From assembly GCF_014397025.1 (NCBI RefSeq), contig NZ_JACJUO010000003.1:310001-374000 (forward strand): DNA of 64,000 nucleotides. The letters are read 5' to 3'. This DNA comes from Ochrobactrum sp. Marseille-Q0166 (GTDB lineage Bacteria; Pseudomonadota; Alphaproteobacteria; Rhizobiales; Rhizobiaceae). Position 1 is the first letter of the stretch. Each line of letters begins with the position of its first letter. Both the position numbers and the translations under genes were made by a program. This document shows, piece by piece, positions 8,639 through 16,656 of this stretch. Under the pieces are notes generated by a model. The model did not search any database, was not told the origin of the DNA, and saw only the letters and a list, made by a program, of their open reading frames with translations.

Positions 8639-10213
8639 TCAGGGATTGGGAGCGACGAGTGGCTTTCTGCCGGGGATGGCCGCAAGCAACTGTCGGGTAT
8701 AAGGGTGCGCCGGAGCCTCAAATATCCGGCGGGTTTCGCCGCGTTCGACGATTTCACCGCCACGCATCACCACGACTTCGCGACAAAGCCGTGCAATGAC
8801 CGATAGATCGTGCGAAATGAGCAGTTGCGCGGTGCCATGCCGACGCTGCATGTCTTCCATCAAGGCAAGCACGCGCTCCCGCGATGTAGAGTCGAGCGCC
8901 GCGACAGGCTCATCGGCGATTAGAAGTTTGGGGCTTGGCGCAATCGCCCGCGCGAAACCCACACGCTGCCGCTGCCCTCCCGATAAACGCCCCGGAAGAC
9001 GATGCCACAAAGCCGGATGGATGCCGACTTCTTCCAACAAGCCTTGCGCAACTCTCACGGCCTCAGCTTTGCGAAGCCCTTTGGCGAGTAAGGGTTCTGC
9101 CACTGTTTCCACTATGCTTATGCGTGGATCGAGAGATGAATATGGGTCCTGAAACACATATTGTACGTGACCTGAGCGTGTCCGCGGACGCAGCGCATTC
9201 CCATCTATCAGGATATGGCCCTCATCTGCACGCTCCAGCCCGGCAATAATACGTGCCAGTGTGCTTTTACCCGAACCACTTTCGCCAACAATACCGAGCG
9301 TCGTGCCAGCCCTCACTGAAATATCAATGCCACCAAGCGCACGCGGACCGTTGCGGAATGTCTTTTGAAGGTCTTTCACTTCAACGAGTGGAGGCTCTGA
9401 AACAGCCTCATGATGTGTGCCACTCGCGGCCGCAAAAGTCAGTTCACTCGCCTTAAGAAGTGATCGTGCAGCGTGGCTCGTGGGATTTTTAAAAAGTACA
9501 TGCGTAGCGCCACTATCAACAATCACCCCGCCATCCATGACGACAACGCTATCCGCTCGGTCCCGGATCACGCCCATGTCGTGGGTAATCAGCAGAACAC
9601 CGAACCCATGACGCTTTTGCAGCCGGGCAATAAGATCAAGAATTTGCGCCTGAACTGTCACATCGAGTGCAGTCGTTGGCTCATCCGCGATAAGCAGCTT
9701 GGGCTGTCGCGCCAAAGCCATGGCAATAACTACACGCTGCGCCAGCCCGCCCGAAAGTTCATGTGGCCATGCGGTCAGCTTCTTCACCGGCTCGCTGATG
9801 CCGACCTCTTCCAACAGTTGCAGGCAGATATTTGCAGCCTTGGCCTTATCGCGGCGCATGGCAGGCGACAGGGCTTCAAAGAGCTGCGCACCGACACTCA
9901 ACCGCGGATTAAGCGCTGTTGTCGGGTTTTGGAAAACCACACCAATCTGTGAGGTTCTAAAATCACGGCCACCACCAGATATGCCAAGCGCGAGTGGTGC
10001 TCCATCGAGATAAGCCTGACCATGAGCTTGCAAACTCTGGGGCAGAAGACCCGCAACAGCCATTGCAGTGAGTGTTTTACCGGAGCCGGATTCACCAACA
10101 ATCCCAAGCGTTTCGCCTTGTTTCAGCATGAATGATACCGGACCGGCGAGTACAGTTTCTTTTGACCTGACAACCAGGCCTTCAACCGACAGAAGCGTAT
10201 TTATAAATGTCAT
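8639..10213 (-). CDS. Fused dipeptide-type ABC transporter ATPase (two ABC domains)
   Basis: 524-residue protein with two complete nucleotide-binding domains in tandem, as in GsiA/YejF, replacing separate DppD and DppF subunits. Domain 1: Walker A GESGSGKTL, signature LSGGLAQR, Walker B LLIADEPTTALD. Domain 2: Walker A GESGSGKSTL, signature LSGGQRQR, Walker B LLIADEPVAALD, ending with the oligopeptide-transporter tail HPYTRQLLAAIPG. The ATG at 10213 overlaps the stop of the permease gene by ATGA; the frame stays open far upstream, but that part lies inside the permease gene and shows no domain. Confidence 0.93.
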   Translation of the reverse strand: MTFINTLLSVEGLVVRSKETVLAGPVSFMLKQGETLGIVGESGSGKTLTAMAVAGLLPQSLQAHGQAYLDGAPLALGISGGGRDFRTSQIGVVFQNPTTALNPRLSVGAQLFEALSPAMRRDKAKAANICLQLLEEVGISEPVKKLTAWPHELSGGLAQRVVIAMALARQPKLLIADEPTTALDVTVQAQILDLIARLQKRHGFGVLLITHDMGVIRDRADSVVVMDGGVIVDSGATHVLFKNPTSHAARSLLKASELTFAAASGTHHEAVSEPPLVEVKDLQKTFRNGPRALGGIDISVRAGTTLGIVGESGSGKSTLARIIAGLERADEGHILIDGNALRPRTRSGHVQYVFQDPYSSLDPRISIVETVAEPLLAKGLRKAEAVRVAQGLLEEVGIHPALWHRLPGRLSGGQRQRVGFARAIAPSPKLLIADEPVAALDSTSRERVLALMEDMQRRHGTAQLLISHDLSVIARLCREVVVMRGGEIVERGETRRIFEAPAHPYTRQLLAAIPGRKPLVAPNP

Positions 10214-11088
10214 GCCGGCTCTCCTGTTTCGCGCGCGGAAAGCCTGCTTGAAAGGGCATCGCCCAAAAGCTGCACACCAAAGAGAAGGCTGAGGAGAGCG
10301 AAAGCAGGCATAAGCGACAGCCACCAGGCGGCCCCAAGCTGCGATTTTCCCTGAGCGATCATCAGACCCCAATCGGCAGTTGGCGGCTGAATACCCAAAC
10401 CAATGAAGCTGAGACCGGCTTCTGTCATGATGATGAAGGCAGCGCTTATTGTTGAGGTTGCAATCAGCAGCGGCAACAGTCCCGGAACGATATGGCGCAG
10501 AACGGACTTCCACAGCGGAACACCTGCAAGCCATGCGGCTTCCATATAGCCCTGATTGCGCGCGTTCAGCGTATAGGAACGCGCGACACGAAAATGCAGA
10601 GGCCAGCTTTCAAGCGCCAGAATAAGGATCAGGTTCTCCAGCCTTGAACCAAACAATGCCAGTGCAAGAAGCGCCAAAACCAGACCGGGAATTGTCAGTT
10701 GAATTTCAGCGATCCGAGCAATGATCTGATCAATCAGACGATTGCTCAAACCTGCAACGATACCCAGCAGGCTTCCGATCAAAGCGGAAAGAAGCGTTGC
10801 AATGCTCGCAACCAGCAGCACAGGCCGTGCGCCGTAAAATATCCGGCTTAAAATGTCTCGACCAAGATCGTCGGTGCCGAGCCAATGCCCGCTATTCCAT
10901 GACGGCTCTTGCAGAAACGCCATCAGATCACTGGAGTTGGGCTCATAAGGTGCAAGGAACGATGCGAAAATGGCGGCCACCACCCAGAGGAGGATGATCA
11001 ACAGACCGATCTTGCCTCTCAACGCCAGCCTTGGTGTTGGAATTTCGCGCGAGAAGGCCACAATTTCAGAATTTGAAATCTCGCTCAT
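10210..11088 (-). CDS. ABC transporter permease, DppC type
   Basis: 292-residue inner-membrane permease of the dipeptide/nickel family. It shows the N-terminal helix LLIILLWVVAAIFASFLAPY, the periplasmic motif HWLGTDDLGRDILSRIFYGAR typical of DppC/OppC subunits, and the cytoplasmic EAA loop YMEAAWLAGVPLWKSVLRHI that contacts the ATPase. It overlaps the genes on both sides by four bases, so the order DppB-DppC-DppDF-DppA forms a compact transporter unit. Confidence 0.93.
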   Translation of the reverse strand: MSEISNSEIVAFSREIPTPRLALRGKIGLLIILLWVVAAIFASFLAPYEPNSSDLMAFLQEPSWNSGHWLGTDDLGRDILSRIFYGARPVLLVASIATLLSALIGSLLGIVAGLSNRLIDQIIARIAEIQLTIPGLVLALLALALFGSRLENLILILALESWPLHFRVARSYTLNARNQGYMEAAWLAGVPLWKSVLRHIVPGLLPLLIATSTISAAFIIMTEAGLSFIGLGIQPPTADWGLMIAQGKSQLGAAWWLSLMPAFALLSLLFGVQLLGDALSSRLSARETGEPA

Positions 11089-12119
11089 TTTGTCACCGCA
11101 GTTCGTGGATCAACAACAGCGATGAAAAGATCGGCCAGCAGATTGCAGACACTGACGGTCAGCGCGATCAGCACAATTGTCGCCAAAATAACCGGGTAAT
11201 CTTTCATACCAACGGCGCTAACCAGAACGGTGCCGACACCCGGCCAGCCAAAGACCGTTTCTGTGAGAACAGCTCCGCCCAACAGGGTTCCCGTTTGCGT
11301 CCCCAAAAGTGCGATCACGGGAACCAGTGCATTGATTGCGACGTGCTTGAAACGCACACGACCCAGCGAAATCTGTTTCGATAAAGCAGTACGCACATGG
11401 TCGGCGCCCTGCTGTTGTTTAAGACTGGTGCGAAACAGCCGCGCTACGGGCGGAGCGATCAGCAGAGACAAAGTCAACGCGGGTAGAACGAGATGACGCA
11501 GGCTTCCACTGCCTCCCGTTGGCAGCCATCCAAGCGTCAACGAGAAGAACAGAACCGCAAGAATGCCGGTCACAAAAACAGGCGTCGACTGCACGACAGT
11601 CAAAAGTGCCAGCGGGCCTTCACGAAGAAACCGGTTTGATGACGTGGCCGACAGATAACCAGCAGCCAGCCCTAATGCAGAACCGATCAGAAGTGCTGTC
11701 AAAACCAGAACAAACGTCAGTGGTATGGCGGGCGCCAGAACATCAATCGCAGGTATGTCAAAACGCAGGGATTTTGGAAAATCACCACGTAGGCTGTTAA
11801 ACAGGAACTGCGCATATTGCTCGATCAAAGGGCGGTCAAAACCATAGCTCGCGTTCAGTGCAGCGATTTCTTCTTTCGTCGCTTGTCCGCCAGCGAGCAG
11901 AGTGGCCGGGCTGCCGGTTGCGAAAATCAGGAAGAAAACCAGAGAAACCGAACCGAGAACCGAAACCGCCGTCGCACCAAGCCTTTGCAGGATAAACGAT
12001 GGGCGAATATCGCGTCTGCGACGTGGCAGCTTGCGCAGGACGTTCCGCTGAGCCTGCCCGCTATCAAGGCCCTCGTCGGCTTGCAGCCAAAACTCCTGTT
12101 CGCGCGATGTGATGGTCAT
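11085..12119 (-). CDS. ABC transporter permease, DppB type
   Basis: 344-residue inner-membrane permease. After a hydrophilic leader of about 40 residues come the first helix (SVLGSVSLVFFLIFATGSPA), the DppB-type periplasmic segment ALNASYGFDRPLIEQYAQF, five further helices, and the C-terminal signature ETVFGWPGVGTVLVSAVGMKDYP. First gene of the minus-strand operon that continues to the CGNR protein. A 15-base palindrome and a small hairpin lie in its leader. Confidence 0.93.
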   Translation of the reverse strand: MTITSREQEFWLQADEGLDSGQAQRNVLRKLPRRRRDIRPSFILQRLGATAVSVLGSVSLVFFLIFATGSPATLLAGGQATKEEIAALNASYGFDRPLIEQYAQFLFNSLRGDFPKSLRFDIPAIDVLAPAIPLTFVLVLTALLIGSALGLAAGYLSATSSNRFLREGPLALLTVVQSTPVFVTGILAVLFFSLTLGWLPTGGSGSLRHLVLPALTLSLLIAPPVARLFRTSLKQQQGADHVRTALSKQISLGRVRFKHVAINALVPVIALLGTQTGTLLGGAVLTETVFGWPGVGTVLVSAVGMKDYPVILATIVLIALTVSVCNLLADLFIAVVDPRTAVTK

Positions 12120-12142
12120 AACGAGCTTTCGATGTTTAAATC

Positions 12143-12157
12143 CTATAAAATTTATAG
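12143..12157. promoter_or_regulatory. Perfect palindrome CTATAAAATTTATAG upstream of the permease operon
   Basis: Seven-base arms around one central base, ending 24 bases before the start codon of the DppB-type gene. It could be a repressor or LysR-type activator site or include the -10 element. A 12/15 related sequence stands before another peptide-binding protein gene at 48375-48389. Confidence 0.45.
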
Positions 12158-12166
12158 ACTAATAAG

Positions 12167-12189
12167 CGTCAGGCTTTAAGACCCTGACG
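12167..12189. terminator. Small hairpin CGTCAGG/CCTGACG
   Basis: Seven-base perfect stem with a nine-base loop, followed by TTTT on the plus strand. No plus-strand gene ends here. On the minus strand it lies in the 5' leader of the permease operon, where it could be an attenuator or the end of a preceding transcript. Confidence 0.35.
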
Positions 12190-12563
12190 TTTTGCAGATT
12201 TCAGGCAAAAGAAAACAAATTACTAAACAAGCAGAACAATTGAGACGCGCATACGTCAGTGGCCATGGAGCTGACGAAAGCCTGATTTCTTCAATCACAA
12301 AAAACAGTAAGCGACGACTGCCTCAGATCACGCTTGCGAAATTGCTCCGCACATGCAGATGCGAGCCGGAAGTGGCATGCACCAAGCCATCTTTATAAGC
12401 TTGTAAATCGAAGGATCGGAGAACGGATAAGTCTGCCGCCTAGTCGCGTGCAGACGCTTACCTTTTACAGATAAGTCGAATAAAAACTGACTATCACATC
12501 GCTAAAAATGGATCTCAGGTACCAAGCCTCTTCCAGAAGGCTCAGATATTCTGTCTCCAATGG
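12190..12563. other. Intergenic region without a supported gene
   Basis: 374 bases between chaC and the transporter operon, both on the minus strand. The only open frame of note (near 12192-12398, plus) has no start signal or motif. It presumably carries the operon promoter. Confidence 0.4.
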
Positions 12564-13289
12564 TCAGCTAGACGAAGCACAAGTGCTTGTATTGATTTTA
12601 TAAAGTGTTGCGATCTCGGCAGCGACAAGCTCTTGAAGCTTCCACAGATTGCGATCACGGATACCTTTTTCTTCCAGATGCTTAACCGTCAGATAAAGAT
12701 ATTCAGCACAAGAGCCGATATGACCGCATGCCCTTGCCAAAGTGTGCGCTACCACCTCAAGCGGCAGCCCATCGAGAACCCGCTCTCCACGCGGACCCGC
12801 CCAAAATGTCAGGGCGCGAACCGGGCCTTCCGGCGTATCAACAGATACCCAGCGAATACTGGAGGCATCACTTATTGAGCTGATTTCCCGGCGGATCATG
12901 CGTTGAATCTGGGCAAGCCTCTCTTCGTCAGACAACCGAAAGGCGATGCCGTTGCAGCTTCCGCCGCGTCGCAACGCGAGCATTAAACCGGGCTGACTTT
13001 GCGTGCCGCGCCAGCGCGTCAGGCGCAGGCAGAACGACCTGTGCCAGCCTTGCAGCCGGCCATAACGCCAATCGACGGCATCGAAATCTGGTTTCCATAT
13101 GAGCGACCCATAGGCAAAAACCCATAGTGGTGCGTCACCGCTTTCACGATGGAGCTTTTTAGAAAGTGCCTCTACATCCTGATCAGTCATAGGAATCCGG
13201 TTAGGCTCCGGCCCCCGGTCCACTTCCGCTCGAATGCTCAAAGAGACCATCGCCTCAGTCAGCGTCATTCTGGATGCAACGTCACTCAC
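12564..13289 (-). CDS. chaC: ChaC-like glutathione-specific gamma-glutamylcyclotransferase
   Basis: 241-residue protein. The family's substrate-binding loop is intact as VFAYGSLIWKPDF at about residues 57-69, followed by RGTQSQPGLMLALRRGGSCNGIAFRL, matching the ChaC RGTxxxPGLxLxLxxGGSCxGxAFR pattern. ChaC enzymes split glutathione into 5-oxoproline and Cys-Gly in the cytosol. A start at residue 34 (MTDQDVEALSKKL) is an alternative that would remove an N-terminal extension. The link to the HyuA/HyuB oxoprolinase-type genes 38 kb away, which could act on 5-oxoproline, is only suggestive. Confidence 0.88.
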   Translation of the reverse strand: MSDVASRMTLTEAMVSLSIRAEVDRGPEPNRIPMTDQDVEALSKKLHRESGDAPLWVFAYGSLIWKPDFDAVDWRYGRLQGWHRSFCLRLTRWRGTQSQPGLMLALRRGGSCNGIAFRLSDEERLAQIQRMIRREISSISDASSIRWVSVDTPEGPVRALTFWAGPRGERVLDGLPLEVVAHTLARACGHIGSCAEYLYLTVKHLEEKGIRDRNLWKLQELVAAEIATLYKINTSTCASSS

Positions 13290-13302
13290 TGCGCTTCCCT
13301 GC

Positions 13303-13575
13303 TCAAGTCCTTAAAGATGCTTTTGCATCGTCAAGCTGACGGATTTTGGAAAACAAAACTTCGCGATCCGACAGGTGACGGTCAAACAGCGCAATGAAGA
13401 CCGTATTATCGGCAATATGCGGCAGCGGAGCCGATTGAGCACGGCGCAAACTTTCATTCGCAGCCCGTTTTGCCGTCTCTACTGCGGCCAACAAGGAAGC
13501 AATTTTCCCTCGCTCTTGCACGCATTCACCAAAACCCTTTGATAAAGAATGCTGATAATCTGACTGAATTTGCAT
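13303..13575 (-). CDS. Small hypothetical protein
   Basis: About 90 residues, mostly helical and charged, with no cysteine in a motif arrangement and no recognised family. It lies 13 bases before chaC on the same strand, so the two are probably cotranscribed. The start is uncertain: an AGGAG lies 11 bases before the ATG at 13575, and an ATG seven codons further upstream is also possible. Confidence 0.5.
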   Translation of the reverse strand: MQIQSDYQHSLSKGFGECVQERGKIASLLAAVETAKRAANESLRRAQSAPLPHIADNTVFIALFDRHLSDREVLFSKIRQLDDAKASLRT

Positions 13576-13904
13576 CGTAATCACATCTCCTATCAATAGC
13601 GTTTTCGATTTAACGGCTCGAAGTATATATTAGTCCCTTTCACCTCTCCAGAACGAGGTACTCAAAGCTATTTGTGCATAAAAGCCTGAAATTTCAGCTC
13701 TTCGATAAACACTTTTCGTAGAAAAATTGGCCTTAAGCTCAAGGCCCGTTCACTTAATGGAAATGATACCTCAAACGGCCAGAATGCAAGGAAAGAAGCG
13801 AAGAATGGGGTTGTTCCCCTGTCTGAGCGTCTTGGCGCAGCAGATCGCCTGCTCATGTTGGTGTCCTAAGGATGTGACCCAGCTTTCGATCTGTCAACAA
13901 GAAG

Positions 13905-13920
13905 GGCGGCCTAAGCCGCC
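13905..13920. terminator. Hairpin GGCGGC-CTAA-GCCGCC downstream of the porin gene
   Basis: Six-base GC stem with a four-base loop, 37 bases past the porin stop. Followed by CTTCTTGTT on the minus strand and by a looser T-rich stretch on the plus strand. Probable intrinsic terminator. Confidence 0.55.
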
Positions 13921-13956
13921 ATTCTGTCTTTTGCCGAAATTTAAGTCCAGATCGAA

Positions 13957-15129
13957 TTAAAATGAGCGCTGGAAGCGAACAACACCCTGCCAGGCGTCCT
14001 GACCCTTGAGGATTGATTTGCTATCCTCCCATTTGGTGTAGGAGACTTGAGGCGTAATTGTGAGTCCCGGCACCAGCTGATAAGCGACATTGGCGCTTGC
14101 TGCAAAGGTATCTGCGGCTTCATAGGCCAGCTGTACGTTGAAGGTTGCCTTCTTGGTAGCCTTGAACTTGGCACCACCCCAGACGGCCCAATCACCGCCC
14201 CAAGTACCAAAGAAACTATCAATCACACGCACGCCGCGATATGTAGTGCTACCCCCATCATGAACAATGACACCATTGGCGTTATAGTGAACATAGTGAT
14301 CCTTGTTCGACTTATATGCGCCCTGTAACCACAATGAAAACTGTTCGTTCACATTGACATCGAGGCGAACCTTCCCAGCCCATTTCTCGTTCACAGCATC
14401 ATAAGCAGCAACACCGGCAATCGAACCCCAGCTTTGCGCATATTTGAGACCGCCAACCACGTGTGGCGTGTAATCATCAATCACACCATGCCAGTCGACG
14501 TCGATGTTATTGCCCTGCTCGAGCGAGAGAATTGCTGAAAAGCCGTTGCCACCCTTGAAAGTATAACTGATCTGATTTGTGCGATAACCGCCAGCACTAA
14601 TCACATCGTCATTCAGGACGTCACCGAAATAGCCGGTGAACGTGTAGAATGCGGAGTCATCCAGACCGATGCGCAAACCACCAAGCTGGATATAGGCGCG
14701 ATTGAGTGTGGTGCCTGCATCCGCGCCATTGCCAAAATTGAATCGCGATTCAGTAAAGGTCGAAAGCGTACCCAATTCCGTTTCAGAAGCCGTTGATGTG
14801 CGCAGCGTAAAGCGCGCATTGTTACTCCAGGTCTCGTAAGATTTACCGCGTGGACTTAGATTATAGGCGCTTCCATCTGGTGCCCGACTGACGCCCGCAC
14901 CGCGATAATAAACGTTATCGCCAGCCCTGAGATCATAGCGAACATAACCATGAATACGCAGGCAGGTTTCCGTTCCCGGAATGTAGAAATAACCCGCTCC
15001 GTAAGCATCACAGACACGCACATACTCTACAGTTTCAGGTTCCGGCGCTACAATTGCATCAGCTGCATTTGCGTGTGTCACCCCAAGAACAGCAAATGCC
15101 GAACCGATTACAGTGTTTTTTAGAATCAT
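13957..15129 (-). CDS. Outer-membrane porin, Brucella Omp2 family
   Basis: 390-residue porin. Signal peptide [17 protein letters not shown] is cleaved after THANA. The mature start carries the Omp2-typical cysteine pair in [20 protein letters not shown] and then [15 protein letters not shown]. Alternating beta-strand pattern continues to the terminal phenylalanine in GVVRFQRSF, the usual C-terminal signature of 16-stranded outer-membrane barrels. The ATG at 15129 follows a GGGG motif; an ATG five codons earlier would place that motif inside the gene. Forms general diffusion channels as a trimer by family knowledge. The strongest taxonomic marker in the window for Brucellaceae. Confidence 0.92.
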   Translation of the reverse strand: MILKNTVIGSAFAVLGVTHANAADAIVAPEPETVEYVRVCDAYGAGYFYIPGTETCLRIHGYVRYDLRAGDNVYYRGAGVSRAPDGSAYNLSPRGKSYETWSNNARFTLRTSTASETELGTLSTFTESRFNFGNGADAGTTLNRAYIQLGGLRIGLDDSAFYTFTGYFGDVLNDDVISAGGYRTNQISYTFKGGNGFSAILSLEQGNNIDVDWHGVIDDYTPHVVGGLKYAQSWGSIAGVAAYDAVNEKWAGKVRLDVNVNEQFSLWLQGAYKSNKDHYVHYNANGVIVHDGGSTTYRGVRVIDSFFGTWGGDWAVWGGAKFKATKKATFNVQLAYEAADTFAASANVAYQLVPGLTITPQVSYTKWEDSKSILKGQDAWQGVVRFQRSF

Positions 15130-15458
15130 ATTTATCCCCAACAATAATAAACAAAATCCTTTTATTTCAGCGGGGCAATCCGATTAAGGCAATTATGTCT
15201 AATTATTGTAAAATAAATAATAAATAATATTTCAAATTAAATATTTTTATTTGACATCATTTATATATTGAACAATATTTATATTCTATTTAAACTGATA
15301 TTTACATTAATATAAATTATGCAATAAATAATAATTAATATTATTTTCTATTTCACAAAATAACACTTGAACCACCTGCTAGAGCCATTTCAATCTGCCT
15401 ATATCAGATCGGTTCTCTAATTATCTGCTTTAAGGCGCATCTTTGTCTGATCGAAGCG
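15130..15458 (-). promoter_or_regulatory. AT-rich porin leader/promoter region
   Basis: Very AT-rich from about 15200 to 15360, with runs of TAATAT and TTAAATA, between the porin start and the cysK terminator-like hairpin. No gene is seen. Such long AT-rich leaders are compatible with nucleoid-protein control or a long 5' untranslated region, but no specific site can be named. Confidence 0.4.
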
Positions 15459-15494
15459 GGGTCAGAAATCAGTCCAGTGGACCAATTTCCCCCT
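15459..15494. terminator. Long imperfect hairpin downstream of cysK
   Basis: Nested complementary arms: GGGG with CCCC, GAAAT with ATTTC, and GTCCA with TGGAC around a single base. It starts 8 bases beyond the cysK stop on the minus strand and has no long T run. It may act as a terminator or mRNA-stabilising structure. Confidence 0.45.
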
Positions 15495-15501
15495 AGGCAT
15501 T

Positions 15502-16488
15502 TCACACTTTTTGGGATGTGCTCTCGTTCGGTATGATCGGTTCCTGAAACAGCGACAAATAGCGTTCGCCACTATCAGGCAGAACGGCAACGACGGTTTT
15601 TCCTGCGTTCTCTGCGCGCTTTGCAATTTGAAGAGCCGCAGCAATTGCTGCCCCGGAAGATGTTCCGACCAGAAAGCCCTCTTCCCGCGCAACAGATAAT
15701 GCTGTACGCCGAGCCTGTTCAGTCGTCACCGCGACAATTTCATCGACAACGGCCTTATCGTAATTCTCGGGCAGAATAGCCTCATCAATATCAGTGACTT
15801 TATGAACGCCTTCAATGGTTTCGGCTTTCGGATTATCGGTGGAAGGCACTGAGTCAGCCGTCGGCTCCACGAGAATGATGCGAAGCGATGGTTTCTTTTC
15901 CTTCAAATATTTTCCCGCGCCCGAAATGGTCCCTCCAGTACCCACAGTGCTGACCAGAATATCCACCTCGCCATCCGTGTCGTGCCAGATTTCCGGGCCA
16001 GTGGTTTCAAAATGGATTGCCGGATTGGCTGGATTGGAGCGCTGGCCCGTATAATAAGCCTCGGGGTTTTCGCTGCGAATGCGGTCGAGCACCTTTTGCA
16101 GCGCTCCCGGCTCCAGCAACTCGTCATTATCAATCAGCACGATTTCAGAGCCGAACTGACGCAGAATATTGATTTTGTCCTCGCTAATCGTATCGCGCAG
16201 ATAAAACTTCGTCCGATAACCTTTTGCAGCAGCCACAGCTGCTATTCCAATGCCGGTATTTCCACTCGTCAAATCCACCAGAAGATCCCCTGGCTTTATC
16301 TTGCCGGCACGCTCGGCATCCCGAATAATCCCCCATGCAGTACGGTCTTTGATACTGCCAGCGGGATTGAGATATTCGATCTTTGCGAGAAGCCGTACAG
16401 AAACGCCATTGCTCTTCGCAAGGCGCGAGAAAGCAACAAGAGGCGTATTGCCGATAAGCTCCGAGAAGCCATTGCGTATTTTACCCAT
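15502..16488 (-). CDS. cysK: Cysteine synthase (O-acetylserine sulfhydrylase)
   Basis: 328-residue PLP enzyme. The lysine that binds the cofactor is in NPAGSIKDRTAWGII, the substrate loop is LTSGNTGIGIA, the phosphate-binding loop is STVGTGGTISGAGKY, and the C-terminal VGTSSGAAIAAAL and VVAVLPDSGERYLS are typical of CysK. It makes cysteine from O-acetylserine and sulfide. The ATG at 16488 has GAGAGG just upstream, better than an ATG ten codons earlier. A 17-base palindrome lies 100 bases upstream. Position between a porin and copper genes suggests a single-gene unit. Confidence 0.93.
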   Translation of the reverse strand: MGKIRNGFSELIGNTPLVAFSRLAKSNGVSVRLLAKIEYLNPAGSIKDRTAWGIIRDAERAGKIKPGDLLVDLTSGNTGIGIAAVAAAKGYRTKFYLRDTISEDKINILRQFGSEIVLIDNDELLEPGALQKVLDRIRSENPEAYYTGQRSNPANPAIHFETTGPEIWHDTDGEVDILVSTVGTGGTISGAGKYLKEKKPSLRIILVEPTADSVPSTDNPKAETIEGVHKVTDIDEAILPENYDKAVVDEIVAVTTEQARRTALSVAREEGFLVGTSSGAAIAAALQIAKRAENAGKTVVAVLPDSGERYLSLFQEPIIPNESTSQKV

Positions 16489-16587
16489 GATCCTCTCCCT
16501 CTTGCCACAAGGCGTCAACTTTCAGCGTCTAATTTTCACCAGCTGCTGATTTTTATTAAGAAAACTGTTCACTAAGTTCGCTCAGCG

Positions 16588-16604
16588 CATAGATTTGCAA
16601 TCTA
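16588..16604. promoter_or_regulatory. Palindrome ATAGATT-TGC-AATCTAT upstream of cysK
   Basis: Seven-base perfect arms around TGC, about 100 bases before the cysK start. A plausible operator for a cysteine or sulfur regulator; the regulator is unknown. Confidence 0.4.
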
Positions 16605-16656
16605 TTGCAGGACAACACTTTGCATTTATATTCGCGTGTCGATGCCATCCGGATTG

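Noticed and set aside
8611..8763. 51-codon N-terminal extension of the peptide-binding protein
   Set aside because: It overlaps the ATPase gene, lacks a start signal, and would bury the signal peptide that begins at 8610.
10214..10534. N-terminal extension of the fused ATPase
   Set aside because: Lies inside the DppC-type permease gene and shows no domain; the ATGA-coupled ATG at 10213 is normal for the operon.
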